Under the pieces are notes generated by a model that was not told the origin of the DNA, did not search any database, and saw nothing but the letters and a program-made list of their open reading frames with translations. Positions 6,239 through 15,545 of a stretch of 35,573 bases of DNA are shown in pieces. Source of the stretch: Candidatus Poribacteria bacterium (GTDB lineage Bacteria; Poribacteria; WGA-4E; WGA-3G); assembly GCA_022822275.1 (NCBI GenBank), contig JAJEBZ010000111.1, positions 1 to 35,573 of the forward strand, written 5' to 3'. The translations under genes were made by a program, and so were the position numbers. Within the stretch, counting starts at the first letter, position 1. Each line of letters opens with the position of its first letter.

Positions 6239-8548
6239 ATGCGTTTACTGCCAATAGGATGGTTACATTCCCTTCAAAACTTGCTACCGGACCTTAACCT
6301 AAGTTTCAGTGTCCACCTACGTCCCTATGTACGCATCATTACAATTTCTGCCGCTTCTCTCGCAATAGGTATAGGAATCGCTCTTCAAAATCACCTCGCC
6401 TTCGAATTTCATGACACTTCAGGTGTAGTCGGTTGGGCAAGTGTTAAACAATATCCTAAACAACAAGAATTCTTCTACTATCTACTTGCACTTATTGGAA
6501 TACCTATCATTATTTGGCTGTATTGGTTCGCGTGGCATACCTATTCACAATGGGCTGCCATCAAAACAGAACGACCAATAGACCGTGTCCTAAAACTAAA
6601 CGCTATCGCTTCAGTCCCATTGTGGTTGTCCTGGTTACAGTTATTGAACTTTGATCAAGCCGACTTTCTTGGTCTATTATTTCCAATTGGATTAACCCTC
6701 TTATTCAAAATAGTCCTATTCTGCATCAAGTTTCAACCTATTTTGGGGATTTCTGATACCGTCTCATCAGAACCAATTTCCCCACAAATTGAAACACCTA
6801 CAATGTCAGAAGGAGTGCGGTTGTTCCGCCGTGTGTGTGAATATCTTCTCTTGCCTGTCTTTATCTACTTACTGATGTATAATGGCAGCATTGATGGTGG
6901 CATTGATATGTTCCATGAAGGAGAACGGCTTGCTCCTCTCAACGAGATGCTTCACGGGGGCGTTGTGTTCCGTGATATTTATGTCCAACATGGTCTATTT
7001 CAAAACGCATATTTGGCTTGGTTTGGCAGCAAGTTCTTTGAACCGACTCTGATGGGTGTCCGCACGATGGAGGATGTCTTAGGCCCCCTCGGTTATGTCG
7101 CGCTCTATATACTCGGTCTGCAGGTCTTTCGGGGACGGTTTATCACCGCTTTCTTATGTTTCCTTATCTGTTCTGGTGCCAACTTTTCGGTCTCTCCACG
7201 CCACAGCCTCGGTTTACTCAGTTTTGCATGCGTTGCAAGTTATATTACCTACCATCGTGAAAAAGGACTTTTTATGCCTTGGCAACGCAATTTTACTGAA
7301 AAACCGAATTGGATATTGCACCTTTTCAGACTTGGATGGAAACTCATTTTGGCAGGTGTTTTGACGAGTTTAGCGTTCTGGTACAGCACAGAAGTCGGTT
7401 TGTATACACTCGGTGCAATTGGACTTTTTCTCGTCATATATTGCCTACAACGTAGAATTCAACTGCACCTCCGACCGCTACCGTTAATCGCCTATTGTGG
7501 TGGTATTCTATTAGGATTTCTGCCTGTGGCACTCTATTTTCTATCACACGGTGCTTTGGATGATGTTATCTGGAACTCTTATATACAATGCAAATACCAA
7601 CTTGCTACTTGGGGAATCAAGTTTCCATTGCTATCTGACGCTCTCTCTATTTTCTCTGATGAAGGATGGCAAGCGTTTTTCCTGAGTGAAAAATTTCGGT
7701 GGTATCTACCAATTTGTGTCTTCATCTTTGCTGCATCGTACCTAACATATCGCAAACTTTGCAGAACGGATTTCTCCCCCGACGATGCTATGAAACTCCT
7801 GCTATTGCTACTCGGTGGCATAGCATTTTTCCGCACTGCCCTTGGCAGATCCGACATCGGACATTTAAAATATGGTTCAACGTTTCTATGGTTACTTTGC
7901 CTGTTCCCATTAGACATGGGAATATCAGGATTGCTCAACAAACTATTTTATAGAGGAACAGAGGAAGGTTCGCGTCATCACCTGTCATTCCTGACAGACA
8001 GAGAACATCGGTTACGTGTGTTGAAAGCTGCTTGGATACTTGTCCCAACTGTCCTGTTTTTATGGTATGCAAGTGCAGTGCACCAACCACTAAAAGGCTT
8101 TAGCAACAAGTGGAACCGGATGTGGTCAAACCAGTTCTTACAAACCAGAGCAGCTGAGGAGTTGGAACGTGCGGGGCAGGTGGACATTCCAGACAACCAA
8201 GTTGAGCAGATTCAAAAGGTGGTGACTTACATTCAGGAAAACACAGCAACTGATGAAAAGATTTTTGATTTTACAAGTCAGGGGGCATATTACTTTTTCG
8301 CAAATAGACCCAGTGTCACCCGATTTCACATGGTCTCTTATGCATCAACACCGGGGATGCAGCGGGAGGTCATTTCAGCACTTGAGCGCGACCAGACGCG
8401 GCTGGTGATTTTCAAAACAGGGGGTTGGTTTGATAATGTGGACGGCATTCCCGTAGAAGAACGGCATCCTCTGATTGCAAAATATTTGGAAGAAAATTAC
8501 GAACCCGCTATTGATATCAATAACACAGAGATTCTACTGCGAAAATAG
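6239..8548 (+). CDS. Large polytopic membrane protein, possibly GT-C-type glycosyltransferase
   Basis: The 769-residue protein has more than ten hydrophobic segments, beginning around residues 33-50 and spread through to about residue 620. The segment DMFHEGERLAPLNEMLHGGVVFRDIYVQHG (about 220-250) is an acidic, conserved-looking external loop. After the last membrane segment comes a soluble domain of about 150 residues ending the protein. This plan of a hydrophobic core, an early periplasmic acidic loop and a C-terminal soluble domain resembles lipid-linked sugar transferases of the GT-C superfold. I see no diagnostic motif, so that call is tentative. It starts 52 bp after the NIL gene, with no strong ribosome binding site visible, and is probably not functionally tied to the cysteine genes. 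Confidence 0.6.
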   Translation: MRLLPIGWLHSLQNLLPDLNLSFSVHLRPYVRIITISAASLAIGIGIALQNHLAFEFHDTSGVVGWASVKQYPKQQEFFYYLLALIGIPIIIWLYWFAWHTYSQWAAIKTERPIDRVLKLNAIASVPLWLSWLQLLNFDQADFLGLLFPIGLTLLFKIVLFCIKFQPILGISDTVSSEPISPQIETPTMSEGVRLFRRVCEYLLLPVFIYLLMYNGSIDGGIDMFHEGERLAPLNEMLHGGVVFRDIYVQHGLFQNAYLAWFGSKFFEPTLMGVRTMEDVLGPLGYVALYILGLQVFRGRFITAFLCFLICSGANFSVSPRHSLGLLSFACVASYITYHREKGLFMPWQRNFTEKPNWILHLFRLGWKLILAGVLTSLAFWYSTEVGLYTLGAIGLFLVIYCLQRRIQLHLRPLPLIAYCGGILLGFLPVALYFLSHGALDDVIWNSYIQCKYQLATWGIKFPLLSDALSIFSDEGWQAFFLSEKFRWYLPICVFIFAASYLTYRKLCRTDFSPDDAMKLLLLLLGGIAFFRTALGRSDIGHLKYGSTFLWLLCLFPLDMGISGLLNKLFYRGTEEGSRHHLSFLTDREHRLRVLKAAWILVPTVLFLWYASAVHQPLKGFSNKWNRMWSNQFLQTRAAEELERAGQVDIPDNQVEQIQKVVTYIQENTATDEKIFDFTSQGAYYFFANRPSVTRFHMVSYASTPGMQREVISALERDQTRLVIFKTGGWFDNVDGIPVEERHPLIAKYLEENYEPAIDINNTEILLRK

Positions 8549-8788
8549 TTAGAACATCCTTCCTCTTGATGCCCCTGACAAGAAGCCTAACATCAAAAAA
8601 GAAGAGACATTGACAGACTATAGACTTATTGGATTACGTTGATTCGCACATCTTACTCCAGGCAATTCCTCAATATCAATCCCATAAAAACTTTTTCGTA
8701 ACATTTTAATAAAAAAGTACGTTTTAATTGGAGATTGATGTAATCTGAAATATGTCTAAAACCTTTATAGAATAGGGAGAATTACAAA

Positions 8789-10606
8789 ATGCCACATAGA
8801 TTCGCTTTCATTGTTGTGTTATACCTGATTGGGCTCGCCTGTATCACAACATCATCACTTGCACAACTCACCGTCCAGGATATAGATCCCGCAACAGAAG
8901 GTATTCAGGTAAACGGTGTTCAAGGACAGCAGGTTACTTTTACTTTAACAATTACATTTGCTGAAGAAGTGAGAGGTTTCGATAATACGGATATTAAGTT
9001 GATAACAACCCGTGTTTCGGGCACTAATGACGTTATTGTTCAAAATGGAGCAGAAGTTGGTCCCGTTTCAACAACCGATAATGTTGTATATACATCAGAA
9101 ATAACTGCTGTAAGTGAGGTAGAAAAGGTATGGATAAGAGTATCTAATGGGGCTGCCAGAACTCTGGATAGAGTTATTGCTGGTACAGTCATTGAAGGGG
9201 AAGATACTCCAGCTTTCCCTTCAATAGAAGTTGATATCGTTAGAACATCGCCACCGCCGGGGGCAACGGCATTAACTTTAGCAGGAAATACGCAAATTAG
9301 CAACACCCCATCGTTTACTTTTACACTTACCGCAAACACAGGGATTTCGTTAACTGCGGAAGATATTAAAATAACTGGCGGTTCCGTTGAGTCGATCACA
9401 TCGAACACAGCTAAGAACGTGTGGACGGTGACAATTGCCCGGGGAATAGGCAAAACTGTAGTTATCGTTTCACCTGATAACCCCGCACAGTTTACATTTC
9501 CTCGTACGACTTTCACCGTAAATACTACCATCCCAATAGGAACCGGAAATGTAACGATTAGTGAAATCATGTTTGCCAGTAACGGCACCGCAAACCAAAT
9601 ACAATGGATTGAACTTTACAACAGTTCTAAAACCGAAGCAGTTGCGCTGAATGAAGGCAGTGGGTGGGAACTGATTATAGAAAACTTTGATGATCCCAAA
9701 TGGCATAACGATACACGAGCTGGCACCATTAACTTTAAAAGACACGGTGGCCTGGTAACTATCCTACCGAAACAGACTGTACTTATTGTCTCAGCAAGAG
9801 GACGAAATTCAAATGCTAATCATTTCCCTGATAACCGTATTTTGAGTGTTTACGGAGACCTTAGAGAAGAATTTGCTATGAGCAACTGGCGAGCACCTTT
9901 CCTACACCCAGAAGGGTTCCATATTAAACTCGTTAACAGCAATGGAAAAACCATCGACGAAGCAGGAAACCTGGATGGAAGAACACAAACTCGAGATAAA
10001 CCCGCATGGAGATTACCGACCGGTAGAACAGAAAACGAACATCGTACATCAATCATCCGCCAATATCGCGTGTATAACCCACAATCCCGGCAATATACCC
10101 AGGTGGGCACAGCACACGACGGCACAACACGAACAGGATGGATCGTTGCATCAAAGACTAATTTCAAAAATTACAAACCAAAACATAGAACATGGTACGG
10201 TGTGAGCTCCGATATCGGAAGCCCTGGATATCGCGACGGACTGAGACTACCAGTAGAGTTAACACAATTTCGACCTGAACTAACTGATAACGGGATTGTT
10301 ATCACATGGACAACAGAATCTGAACTTAATAACGCAGGCTTCAATATCTTACGCAGCAATACACAGACAGGTATTTTCCATCAGATTAACTCACAACTTA
10401 TTCAAGGGGCTGGCACTACCGGTGAACAACACATGTATGAATGGACAGACACCACTGCAAAACCAAATGTCATCTATTACTATCGCATAGAAGATGTTTC
10501 GTTTGCTGGTGAACGCCAGACATTAGCTACAACGCGCTTGAAAGGATTGATCTCCGCTAAAGGTAAACTGATAAAACAGTGGGCTCATTTGAAGGTGTTA
10601 AGATAG
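8789..10606 (+). CDS. Secreted Ig-like / lamin-tail domain protein
   Basis: The 605-residue protein begins with a clear signal peptide, with likely cleavage after SLA near residue 25. Two beta-rich Ig/Big-like segments follow: about 26-150, containing VTFTLTITFAEEVRGF, and about 155-245. From about 252 a lamin-tail domain begins with VTISEIMFASNG and QWIELYNSS, extending to roughly 400. The C-terminal region from about residue 487 reads LPVELTQF...ITWTTESELNNAGFNI and looks like a fibronectin-like module common in secreted proteins of this type. It lacks an obvious sortase or type IX sorting motif, although the last module sits where sorting domains usually occur. Expected to be a cell-surface or extracellular adhesion or scaffold protein. 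AGGGAG lies just before the ATG. Confidence 0.8.
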   Translation: MPHRFAFIVVLYLIGLACITTSSLAQLTVQDIDPATEGIQVNGVQGQQVTFTLTITFAEEVRGFDNTDIKLITTRVSGTNDVIVQNGAEVGPVSTTDNVVYTSEITAVSEVEKVWIRVSNGAARTLDRVIAGTVIEGEDTPAFPSIEVDIVRTSPPPGATALTLAGNTQISNTPSFTFTLTANTGISLTAEDIKITGGSVESITSNTAKNVWTVTIARGIGKTVVIVSPDNPAQFTFPRTTFTVNTTIPIGTGNVTISEIMFASNGTANQIQWIELYNSSKTEAVALNEGSGWELIIENFDDPKWHNDTRAGTINFKRHGGLVTILPKQTVLIVSARGRNSNANHFPDNRILSVYGDLREEFAMSNWRAPFLHPEGFHIKLVNSNGKTIDEAGNLDGRTQTRDKPAWRLPTGRTENEHRTSIIRQYRVYNPQSRQYTQVGTAHDGTTRTGWIVASKTNFKNYKPKHRTWYGVSSDIGSPGYRDGLRLPVELTQFRPELTDNGIVITWTTESELNNAGFNILRSNTQTGIFHQINSQLIQGAGTTGEQHMYEWTDTTAKPNVIYYYRIEDVSFAGERQTLATTRLKGLISAKGKLIKQWAHLKVLR

Positions 10607-10821
10607 TTCTCAACGTGAGTATAATGAACAGTAAAAAACCTATTTAGGAAGGTTTGTGCTCTCCGTTTGTGGCGGATAAAATAAAATATCACAAATGTTA
10701 ACTCAACCCTGACTTACCAGACACGCGATCCAGTGAATTTGGACAAAATTGCCCTTATGAAATACGCTGTAATATTTAGGTTTATGTCAAGACTGAGTGT
10801 GAAGATTTTTGACAGCTATAT

Positions 10822-11069
10822 ATGAAAAAAATACAATCTACGATTTTTTTGACACTATTTCTCGTTTCAATTTTTCCCCTATCAATCTGTTTTGCTCAAC
10901 AAAAATATACACGTTGGGGTTTACCCGAAGACGCGATAGCACGGTTTGGGAAAGGTCAGATCGTTGGAAACATAGCGTATTCTCCAAATGGAACAAGATT
11001 GGCAGTGGGAGTTGGGACGGTACGGTACTCTTGTGGGATGTTCCTTCTTCTGAAAAACCGATGGAGTAA
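10822..11069 (+). pseudogene. Remnant of a secreted WD40-repeat protein (deleted and frameshifted)
   Basis: The frame from 10822 gives a good signal peptide ending in CFAQ and then a first WD40 blade ending in IAYSPNGTRLAV. From about 11004 the familiar WD40 text SGSWDGTVLLWDVPSSE continues, but in another frame, shifted by one base. Read in the first frame it turns into an unrelated 16-residue tail. The first blade thus runs directly into the end of a later blade with one base missing, and the remaining blades are gone. This fits an internal deletion between homologous repeats plus a frameshift. It ends at 11069, just before the convergent coiled-coil gene. Confidence 0.7.
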
Positions 11070-11070
11070 A

Positions 11071-11574
11071 TTATGAATCAATATCCATGCCCAATTGTTT
11101 GGCAAGTGCCTTCTGAATTTGGTTGAGCTGCGCACCAATTTTTCGTTCAATTCCATCCACCCGTTCCTCAAATCCATCAACTTTTTCGTTGAAAGCACTA
11201 ACATCTTTCTGTAGCAGGCCGAATTTCATGTTCATCTCACTGAGTTGTGTTTCAAATTTCACATTCATTTCACTGAGTTGTGTTTCAAATTTCACATTCA
11301 TTTCACTATTTTGTGTTTTTATCTGAAGGATTAAAACGAAGGTAGAGATAAAAGACGCAGCGAGCAAACCAACAACCCACATAATAAGAGCATCTAAACG
11401 ACCATCTATTCTACTAACATTGCTTTCTATTCTGCTAATACGTTGGTCCATCTGCTCCATAGTTACTTCAATGCGGGTAAGCCGCGTTTCCTGATCACCA
11501 GCATCCTTTTGCGTCATCCCAACTGGTGACAGAATCAAAAAAAGAAACAAGCATAAGAACAATTTGCGTTTCAT
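11071..11574 (-). CDS. Membrane-anchored coiled-coil protein
   Basis: The 167-residue protein has an N-terminal signal-like hydrophobic stretch (about 1-21). A first heptad region follows (RLTRIEVTMEQMDQRISRIE, about 31-60), then a membrane segment (about 63-83), then a second long coiled coil to the end. The second coil contains a tandem 11-residue unit SEMNVKFETQL, encoded by two exact 33-bp DNA repeats and a partial third (11238-11320). No catalytic domain is visible. GGAGA precedes the ATG. Function unknown; a structural or tethering role is inferred only from its shape. Confidence 0.7.
   Translation of the reverse strand: MKRKLFLCLFLFLILSPVGMTQKDAGDQETRLTRIEVTMEQMDQRISRIESNVSRIDGRLDALIMWVVGLLAASFISTFVLILQIKTQNSEMNVKFETQLSEMNVKFETQLSEMNMKFGLLQKDVSAFNEKVDGFEERVDGIERKIGAQLNQIQKALAKQLGMDIDS
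11238..11320. repeat. 33-bp tandem repeat inside the coiled-coil gene
   Basis: Two 33-bp copies begin at 11238 and 11271, and a shortened, diverged third begins at 11304. Each encodes an 11-residue coiled-coil unit, so copy number changes would keep the reading frame. Confidence 0.7.
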
Positions 11575-11686
11575 TATGGGAACGTCTCCAAGAGCATTTT
11601 ACGGCAATCTAATGCTAATTTAGCAGAACAAGATTAAAGTATAGTAATATGTTGCAAAGCCAAAATGCAAGGTTTTTTAGGAACAT

Positions 11687-12754
11687 TTAGCTCTCTTGCT
11701 GATCTACAAAGATGCGGTAGATATCTTCAAAAAGGCGGACATCTGTGAGTGTGTCTTCAGCGGAGGAACGGAAGGGTTCGGGGTTATGTAGGTTCTTTAT
11801 GAAGTATTCCGCTTCTCTGTGATATGCCCAGGTCCAGGAAGGTCTTGGGATTGGTCGTGTAATCTCCTGTTCTTCACCGGCACGGTAAATCTCAACCTCT
11901 GCGGGGGTGTTCTTCAGCAACAGCGGCGGTGCCCATGTGTGAATCCAGCCGTGCTGAAAGTATATCTGTGAATGCTCATCCCAACGGTAATGGGAAACAT
12001 GTCCGGTTTCCAGTGTGACTCGTGTGCCATTCATATCAAAAATCACAACCCCTGTATACCCGTTTTCGTTCAAATCCACTGCTTTCACGGTAACGTTATC
12101 ACCAGCATCAAGAAACCACCGCATAAGATTGATATTGTGCGTGTACTGCTGAAGGTATCCGATGTATTTGCCTTGCATTTGTTCTGGAAGCCATTCTGGG
12201 AATTTCTGGGGTGCACTTGGCTTCGGTTCATCTGTGCCGTCCATCGGTGTGTCAAGACCGCATATCCAATCACCGCCGAAACCGTGATTACGCGCATACG
12301 TTATGCGACCGAGTTCGTCTGTTTCACGGAATTGTGTGATCTTCGCCTTGACGATCTCGTTGCCAGCATCGTAGCGTTTCATGTAACCGACCATCAACTT
12401 TTTACCAGATTCTCGTGAGGCATCCACCATCGCTTGTGCTTGTTCAATAGAAACAGCCATCGGTTTTTCCATAAAGACGTGTTTGCCGGCACGTAATAGG
12501 TCTTTCGCAATCTCGCCTTGTAACGCAAAATCGGCAGATACCGCCACCGCTTCAATGTCGGTGTTTTCTGCCAGTTCGTGATGGTCCTTGTAAAGATGAG
12601 GTATTCCAAACCGCTTTTGCACTTTAGTGCCGAGTTCAGAACGCACTTCAGCGAGCCCAACGATCTCACATTCAGGGATACTCGCAAAATTCGGGATATG
12701 CACCTTCTGTGCCATGAACCCACATCCGATATAACCTATTTTAACTTTTTCCAT
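11687..12754 (-). CDS. Gfo/Idh/MocA-family oxidoreductase
   Basis: The 355-residue protein has the N-terminal Rossmann fold of this family (GYIGCGFMA at 7-15) and the signature EKP at 96-98, whose lysine is part of the active site. The C-terminal alpha/beta substrate domain runs to about residue 350. Family members oxidise or reduce sugars, inositols or related compounds with NAD(P). The substrate cannot be read from the sequence. CTAAGGAGTCGGCTAA precedes the ATG, and its first TAG is the stop of the HEAT-repeat gene, 12 bp away, so the two are likely co-transcribed. Confidence 0.9.
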   Translation of the reverse strand: MEKVKIGYIGCGFMAQKVHIPNFASIPECEIVGLAEVRSELGTKVQKRFGIPHLYKDHHELAENTDIEAVAVSADFALQGEIAKDLLRAGKHVFMEKPMAVSIEQAQAMVDASRESGKKLMVGYMKRYDAGNEIVKAKITQFRETDELGRITYARNHGFGGDWICGLDTPMDGTDEPKPSAPQKFPEWLPEQMQGKYIGYLQQYTHNINLMRWFLDAGDNVTVKAVDLNENGYTGVVIFDMNGTRVTLETGHVSHYRWDEHSQIYFQHGWIHTWAPPLLLKNTPAEVEIYRAGEEQEITRPIPRPSWTWAYHREAEYFIKNLHNPEPFRSSAEDTLTDVRLFEDIYRIFVDQQES

Positions 12755-12766
12755 TTAGCCGACTCC

Positions 12767-13195
12767 TTAGTCCGAAAAGGATTCTATCTGTTCAATTGCT
12801 GTTTGTGCCCCTTGCCGTACGAGTGCTGATGTGTCATTTTGTGCAAGCTGTTTGAGTTTGTTGAGACTAAGCTTAGCTGCTAATTTGCCGAGTGCAACAG
12901 CAACGAAATATCGGACATCGGCATCCTCATCGTCCAGTGCTTCCAGCAGTGCCTCTGTATCTGATGGAGACGCAAGGTGCCGCTCATCATCGCCTATGTT
13001 TATCAATGATTGCGCTGCAATACGTCGAGAATGGATATTACCATATCGCAGAGACGCGAGCAATTCGTCATTCCCATTTGTGATTGCAGAGAGATTGTCC
13101 CAATCGCAATCCAAACAGAACCACGACTTTTCATCTAACTGTTGGACGTTTGCACTGCCACACTTAGGGCATTCCCCAAACTCCTGTTGTTTCAT
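12767..13195 (-). CDS. Zinc-ribbon HEAT-repeat protein
   Basis: The 142-residue product starts with a four-cysteine zinc ribbon (Cys9, Cys12, Cys27 and Cys30; CPKCGS...CLDCDW). Two to three HEAT-like helical repeats follow: ELLASLRYGNIHSRRIAAQSLINIG, EALLEALDDEDADVRYFVAVALGKLA and a final helix pair. Such proteins usually mediate protein-protein contacts. I chose the ATG at 13195 because it overlaps the stop of the upstream gene (ATGA). A longer in-frame version would run back into that gene and add no recognisable domain. It is part of a three-gene unit with 13192-13566 and the oxidoreductase. Confidence 0.75.
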   Translation of the reverse strand: MKQQEFGECPKCGSANVQQLDEKSWFCLDCDWDNLSAITNGNDELLASLRYGNIHSRRIAAQSLINIGDDERHLASPSDTEALLEALDDEDADVRYFVAVALGKLAAKLSLNKLKQLAQNDTSALVRQGAQTAIEQIESFSD

Positions 13196-13566
13196 GAGGG
13201 ACCTATTGCCTCCATTTCTGGTAAATCTCGCCAAATTTCAGGACCTTCAGGTTTGAAGTTTATTGTTGCGATAAACTGCATGCCGTGATAGAAGTTGATT
13301 TTGAACTTTCCGCCACCGAAATGCTGTTTGAGGTAATCCATAGGTGCATCAATCAATGGCCCCATTTCGTCAGCATAATAAAAGGCAAGCGGTTTGAACC
13401 GCACCGTGTTCCCCACGGGTTCTTGCACCAATAGCTGCGCGGAAGTAGCGGGGAATAGCACTTGAAAGGCATCCCATAAATCAGCAACAGTAGGATTCGG
13501 TTTGCCGATTCGCTTTTTGAAATCGTTCTCAAGGTATTCTGAGAATGTGTTAAAAACCCAGTCCAT
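13192..13566 (-). CDS. Hypothetical protein, 124 residues
   Basis: I do not recognise the family. The protein is soluble and mixed alpha/beta in character, with an early amphipathic helix (FNTFSEYLENDFKKRIG) and a later GGGKFKINFYHGMQFIATINF segment that looks like two beta strands. The stop overlaps the start of the zinc-ribbon HEAT gene as ATGA, so the two are probably translated together and may work as partners. AGGA precedes the ATG. Confidence 0.65.
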   Translation of the reverse strand: MDWVFNTFSEYLENDFKKRIGKPNPTVADLWDAFQVLFPATSAQLLVQEPVGNTVRFKPLAFYYADEMGPLIDAPMDYLKQHFGGGKFKINFYHGMQFIATINFKPEGPEIWRDLPEMEAIGPS

Positions 13567-13608
13567 AATGGTATCCTGATCAAGTTACATGGGTTGCAAT
13601 ACAAAGCA

Positions 13609-14181
13609 TCAATCAAAATTAACGCGTCTATAAACATCGCTTAAAGGGAGTTTGCATCCTATGGAGGAAAGTGTCAGAGTATCTTGAAGTGCTTGATATT
13701 CTTCTAATCTCCACTGTGTTCCTTGAATGCGATGATGTTCAACGTGGACTTTGTCTTGTGAAACGAGAATATATTCTTTTAAGGTGGCGATTTGTTTATA
13801 GTATTCAAACTTCTCTGTTCTGTCGTATATTTCAGTAGATGGTGAAAGCACTTCCATTATAATCACTGGGTTAAGAAGTGTGTCAAAGACATCATCCTCA
13901 AATAGTGGTTCACCACAAGCAATAACAACATCGGGGTAGAAATAGGAATCTGATTGTTTTTCCTTGATCCGCATGTCACCAGAAAAAACTTCACAATCTC
14001 GATCTCGTAATTGGATATTTATCTCAGTTGCTATATCAAGTGTAATAAAATTATGTGCACGACTTGCTCCCGACATAGCAAGTATTTTTCCACTAAGACA
14101 TTCATTCTTAAAAGTAGATTTGCGTTCTAAATATAGATATTCCTCTGGTGAATAGATTGTTTGTGCAACAGCAGACGACAT
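13609..14181 (-). CDS. Uma2-family putative PD-(D/E)XK endonuclease
   Basis: The 190-residue protein matches the Uma2 (formerly DUF820) family: EEYLYLERKSTFKNECLSGKIL, GASRAHNFITLDIATEI, and the nuclease core YFYPDVVIACG followed by IIMEVLSPSTEIYDRTEKFEYY. The Asp and Glu of these last two motifs are the expected metal ligands. Uma2 proteins are abundant in cyanobacteria and poribacteria; their biological role is unclear. The leader AAGGAGAACCTTATG closely resembles that of the second Uma2 gene at 21452-22153. It has no obvious partner. Confidence 0.9.
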   Translation of the reverse strand: MSSAVAQTIYSPEEYLYLERKSTFKNECLSGKILAMSGASRAHNFITLDIATEINIQLRDRDCEVFSGDMRIKEKQSDSYFYPDVVIACGEPLFEDDVFDTLLNPVIIMEVLSPSTEIYDRTEKFEYYKQIATLKEYILVSQDKVHVEHHRIQGTQWRLEEYQALQDTLTLSSIGCKLPLSDVYRRVNFD

Positions 14182-14320
14182 AAGGTTCTCCTTAAGGGTT
14201 ATTTATAACGAACTAATCAGAACTCGGCAAAATGCCGTGAGTGTGCTAAAGGTTTGGTGCCTTCAAGAAGTCCTTCCAATCAAAATCGGGCAGAGGGAAC
14301 TCCTCTGTGGCTTTACATTG

Positions 14321-14734
14321 TCAGAATGTAGCAGCTTTTTCAAAGAACTCAATATCTACACGCTCAATCTCTGCTGAACGGGCATTCTCCGCCACGCGTT
14401 GCACAACCATCTCCCGTACAAACGGGATCGGAATGCGTTTGACGCGATGCACAACCTCTTCTGTGCAAGGCACGTTTGTATTGTCAAGGAAGGGCCCGTC
14501 CTGCAATGAAACTTCTGCAGGATGATCACATGTCTCAGGTACAAGTTGCTGCAATCGCATTGAGACGTAATCTGTCACCCACTGTTGAAATTTTTCAGTA
14601 TTGTCAGTTTCCACATCTTTCACTTGTGGCGTCTGCTCCAACTTCTCATTGATGCTGACAAGTAGGCTTTCCAATCGTCCCAAACGGTCTTCTACATTGG
14701 TGAGTCGTTCTTGAACGTTAGTTTCGTTGCTCAT
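14321..14734 (-). CDS. Coiled-coil protein with C-terminal PCP_red-like domain
   Basis: The 137-residue protein starts with a heptad coiled coil (VQERLTNVEDRLGRLESLL, about 6-35). After a linker it ends with RVKRIPIPFVREMVVQRVAENARSAE. This matches the small domain found at the end of light-independent protochlorophyllide reductase (PCP_red), seen in three other proteins of this window. AAGGAGGAGAC precedes the ATG. Beyond its TGA the same frame stays open for 24 codons down to a TAG at 14246-14248 and encodes plausible protein (ATEEFPLPDFDWKDFL). The C-terminus may therefore have been lost to a recent nonsense change. It follows the PhyH-like gene but runs away from it by only 9 bp on the same strand. 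Confidence 0.75.
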   Translation of the reverse strand: MSNETNVQERLTNVEDRLGRLESLLVSINEKLEQTPQVKDVETDNTEKFQQWVTDYVSMRLQQLVPETCDHPAEVSLQDGPFLDNTNVPCTEEVVHRVKRIPIPFVREMVVQRVAENARSAEIERVDIEFFEKAATF

Positions 14735-14743
14735 GTCTCCTCC

Positions 14744-15463
14744 TTATATTTTCCAATATTTCCATAGGTTTTCTGGAATTTCGTATCTAATTTCTTCACG
14801 TCTTTTGTGATGGTAACGTGCAAACAGACCGATTCGTGGTATGTCCCGAATATTTCCTGAACCTGTATGGCACAAATAGGCGTGCCATAGAACTACATCT
14901 CCCGCAGATGCGATGAATTCTCGGGGTCCCTCTGGTGATAGATCTGAAAATACATTCCATCCCCACCCCTCAAGTTTGGTAAAACTTCCATCTATCTGTT
15001 CTGGGTATTTCAAGAAGTATTTATGGGTTGTCTTGTGGCTTTTTGGCCAGAAAACGAATGCACCACCACCCGGTTCAACATCGTAGAGATATGTTGTTGT
15101 CCCCATCATAAAAGGGCTCCATCCGCCAGGTCCATAAGCGTCGATGTGTCCACTATGGGGCATTTTCCAATCAGCATCGGGTTTTGGCCATCTCACAAGT
15201 GGTGCACCGCCACCCCCTGAAAACTGACCACCACCTAACTGCTCAACAATCTCTTGCATGGCAGGCAATTGCCCAAAATTTGGGGAGAAACCGAAGTTTT
15301 CTACCACATAATTATCAGGCCAGGTTTCTGGAGTCTCCAAGCTGGAATTGAAATGTTTCCAAATCTGTTCTCGCCATCCATCAAGGACATCTGAATCGAT
15401 AAGTTTTTCAAGGATAAGATATCCGTTTTCTTGAAAAAATTCTACCTGTTTTGTTGTTAGCAT
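14744..15463 (-). CDS. Phytanoyl-CoA dioxygenase (PhyH)-family Fe(II)/2-oxoglutarate oxygenase
   Basis: The 239-residue protein has the PhyH layout. N-terminal EFFQENGYLILEKLID is the family entry helix, His106-x-Asp108 (SGHIDAYG) is the first part of the iron facial triad, His199 in WHAYLCHTGSGN is the distal ligand, and Arg210 in IPRIGLFARYH is the expected 2-oxoglutarate contact. These enzymes hydroxylate or halogenate diverse small molecules; the substrate is unknown here. The ATG at 15463 is preferred over one seven codons upstream because AAAGGAAA sits at the right distance. The coiled-coil PCP_red gene follows its stop by 9 bp on the same strand. Confidence 0.85.
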   Translation of the reverse strand: MLTTKQVEFFQENGYLILEKLIDSDVLDGWREQIWKHFNSSLETPETWPDNYVVENFGFSPNFGQLPAMQEIVEQLGGGQFSGGGGAPLVRWPKPDADWKMPHSGHIDAYGPGGWSPFMMGTTTYLYDVEPGGGAFVFWPKSHKTTHKYFLKYPEQIDGSFTKLEGWGWNVFSDLSPEGPREFIASAGDVVLWHAYLCHTGSGNIRDIPRIGLFARYHHKRREEIRYEIPENLWKYWKI

Positions 15464-15545
15464 GCAAGTTTCCTTTATTGTCAATGTATAATGACTTATG
15501 TTAGTTAACTAAATGTTTTTGTTTTAACAACTATTGAATTTTGGA

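Noticed and set aside
14321-14323. Selenocysteine codon
   Set aside because: No cysteine-containing homologue position is known here, no convincing SECIS stem was seen, and no selenocysteine machinery gene lies in the window; a TGG to TGA change is simpler.
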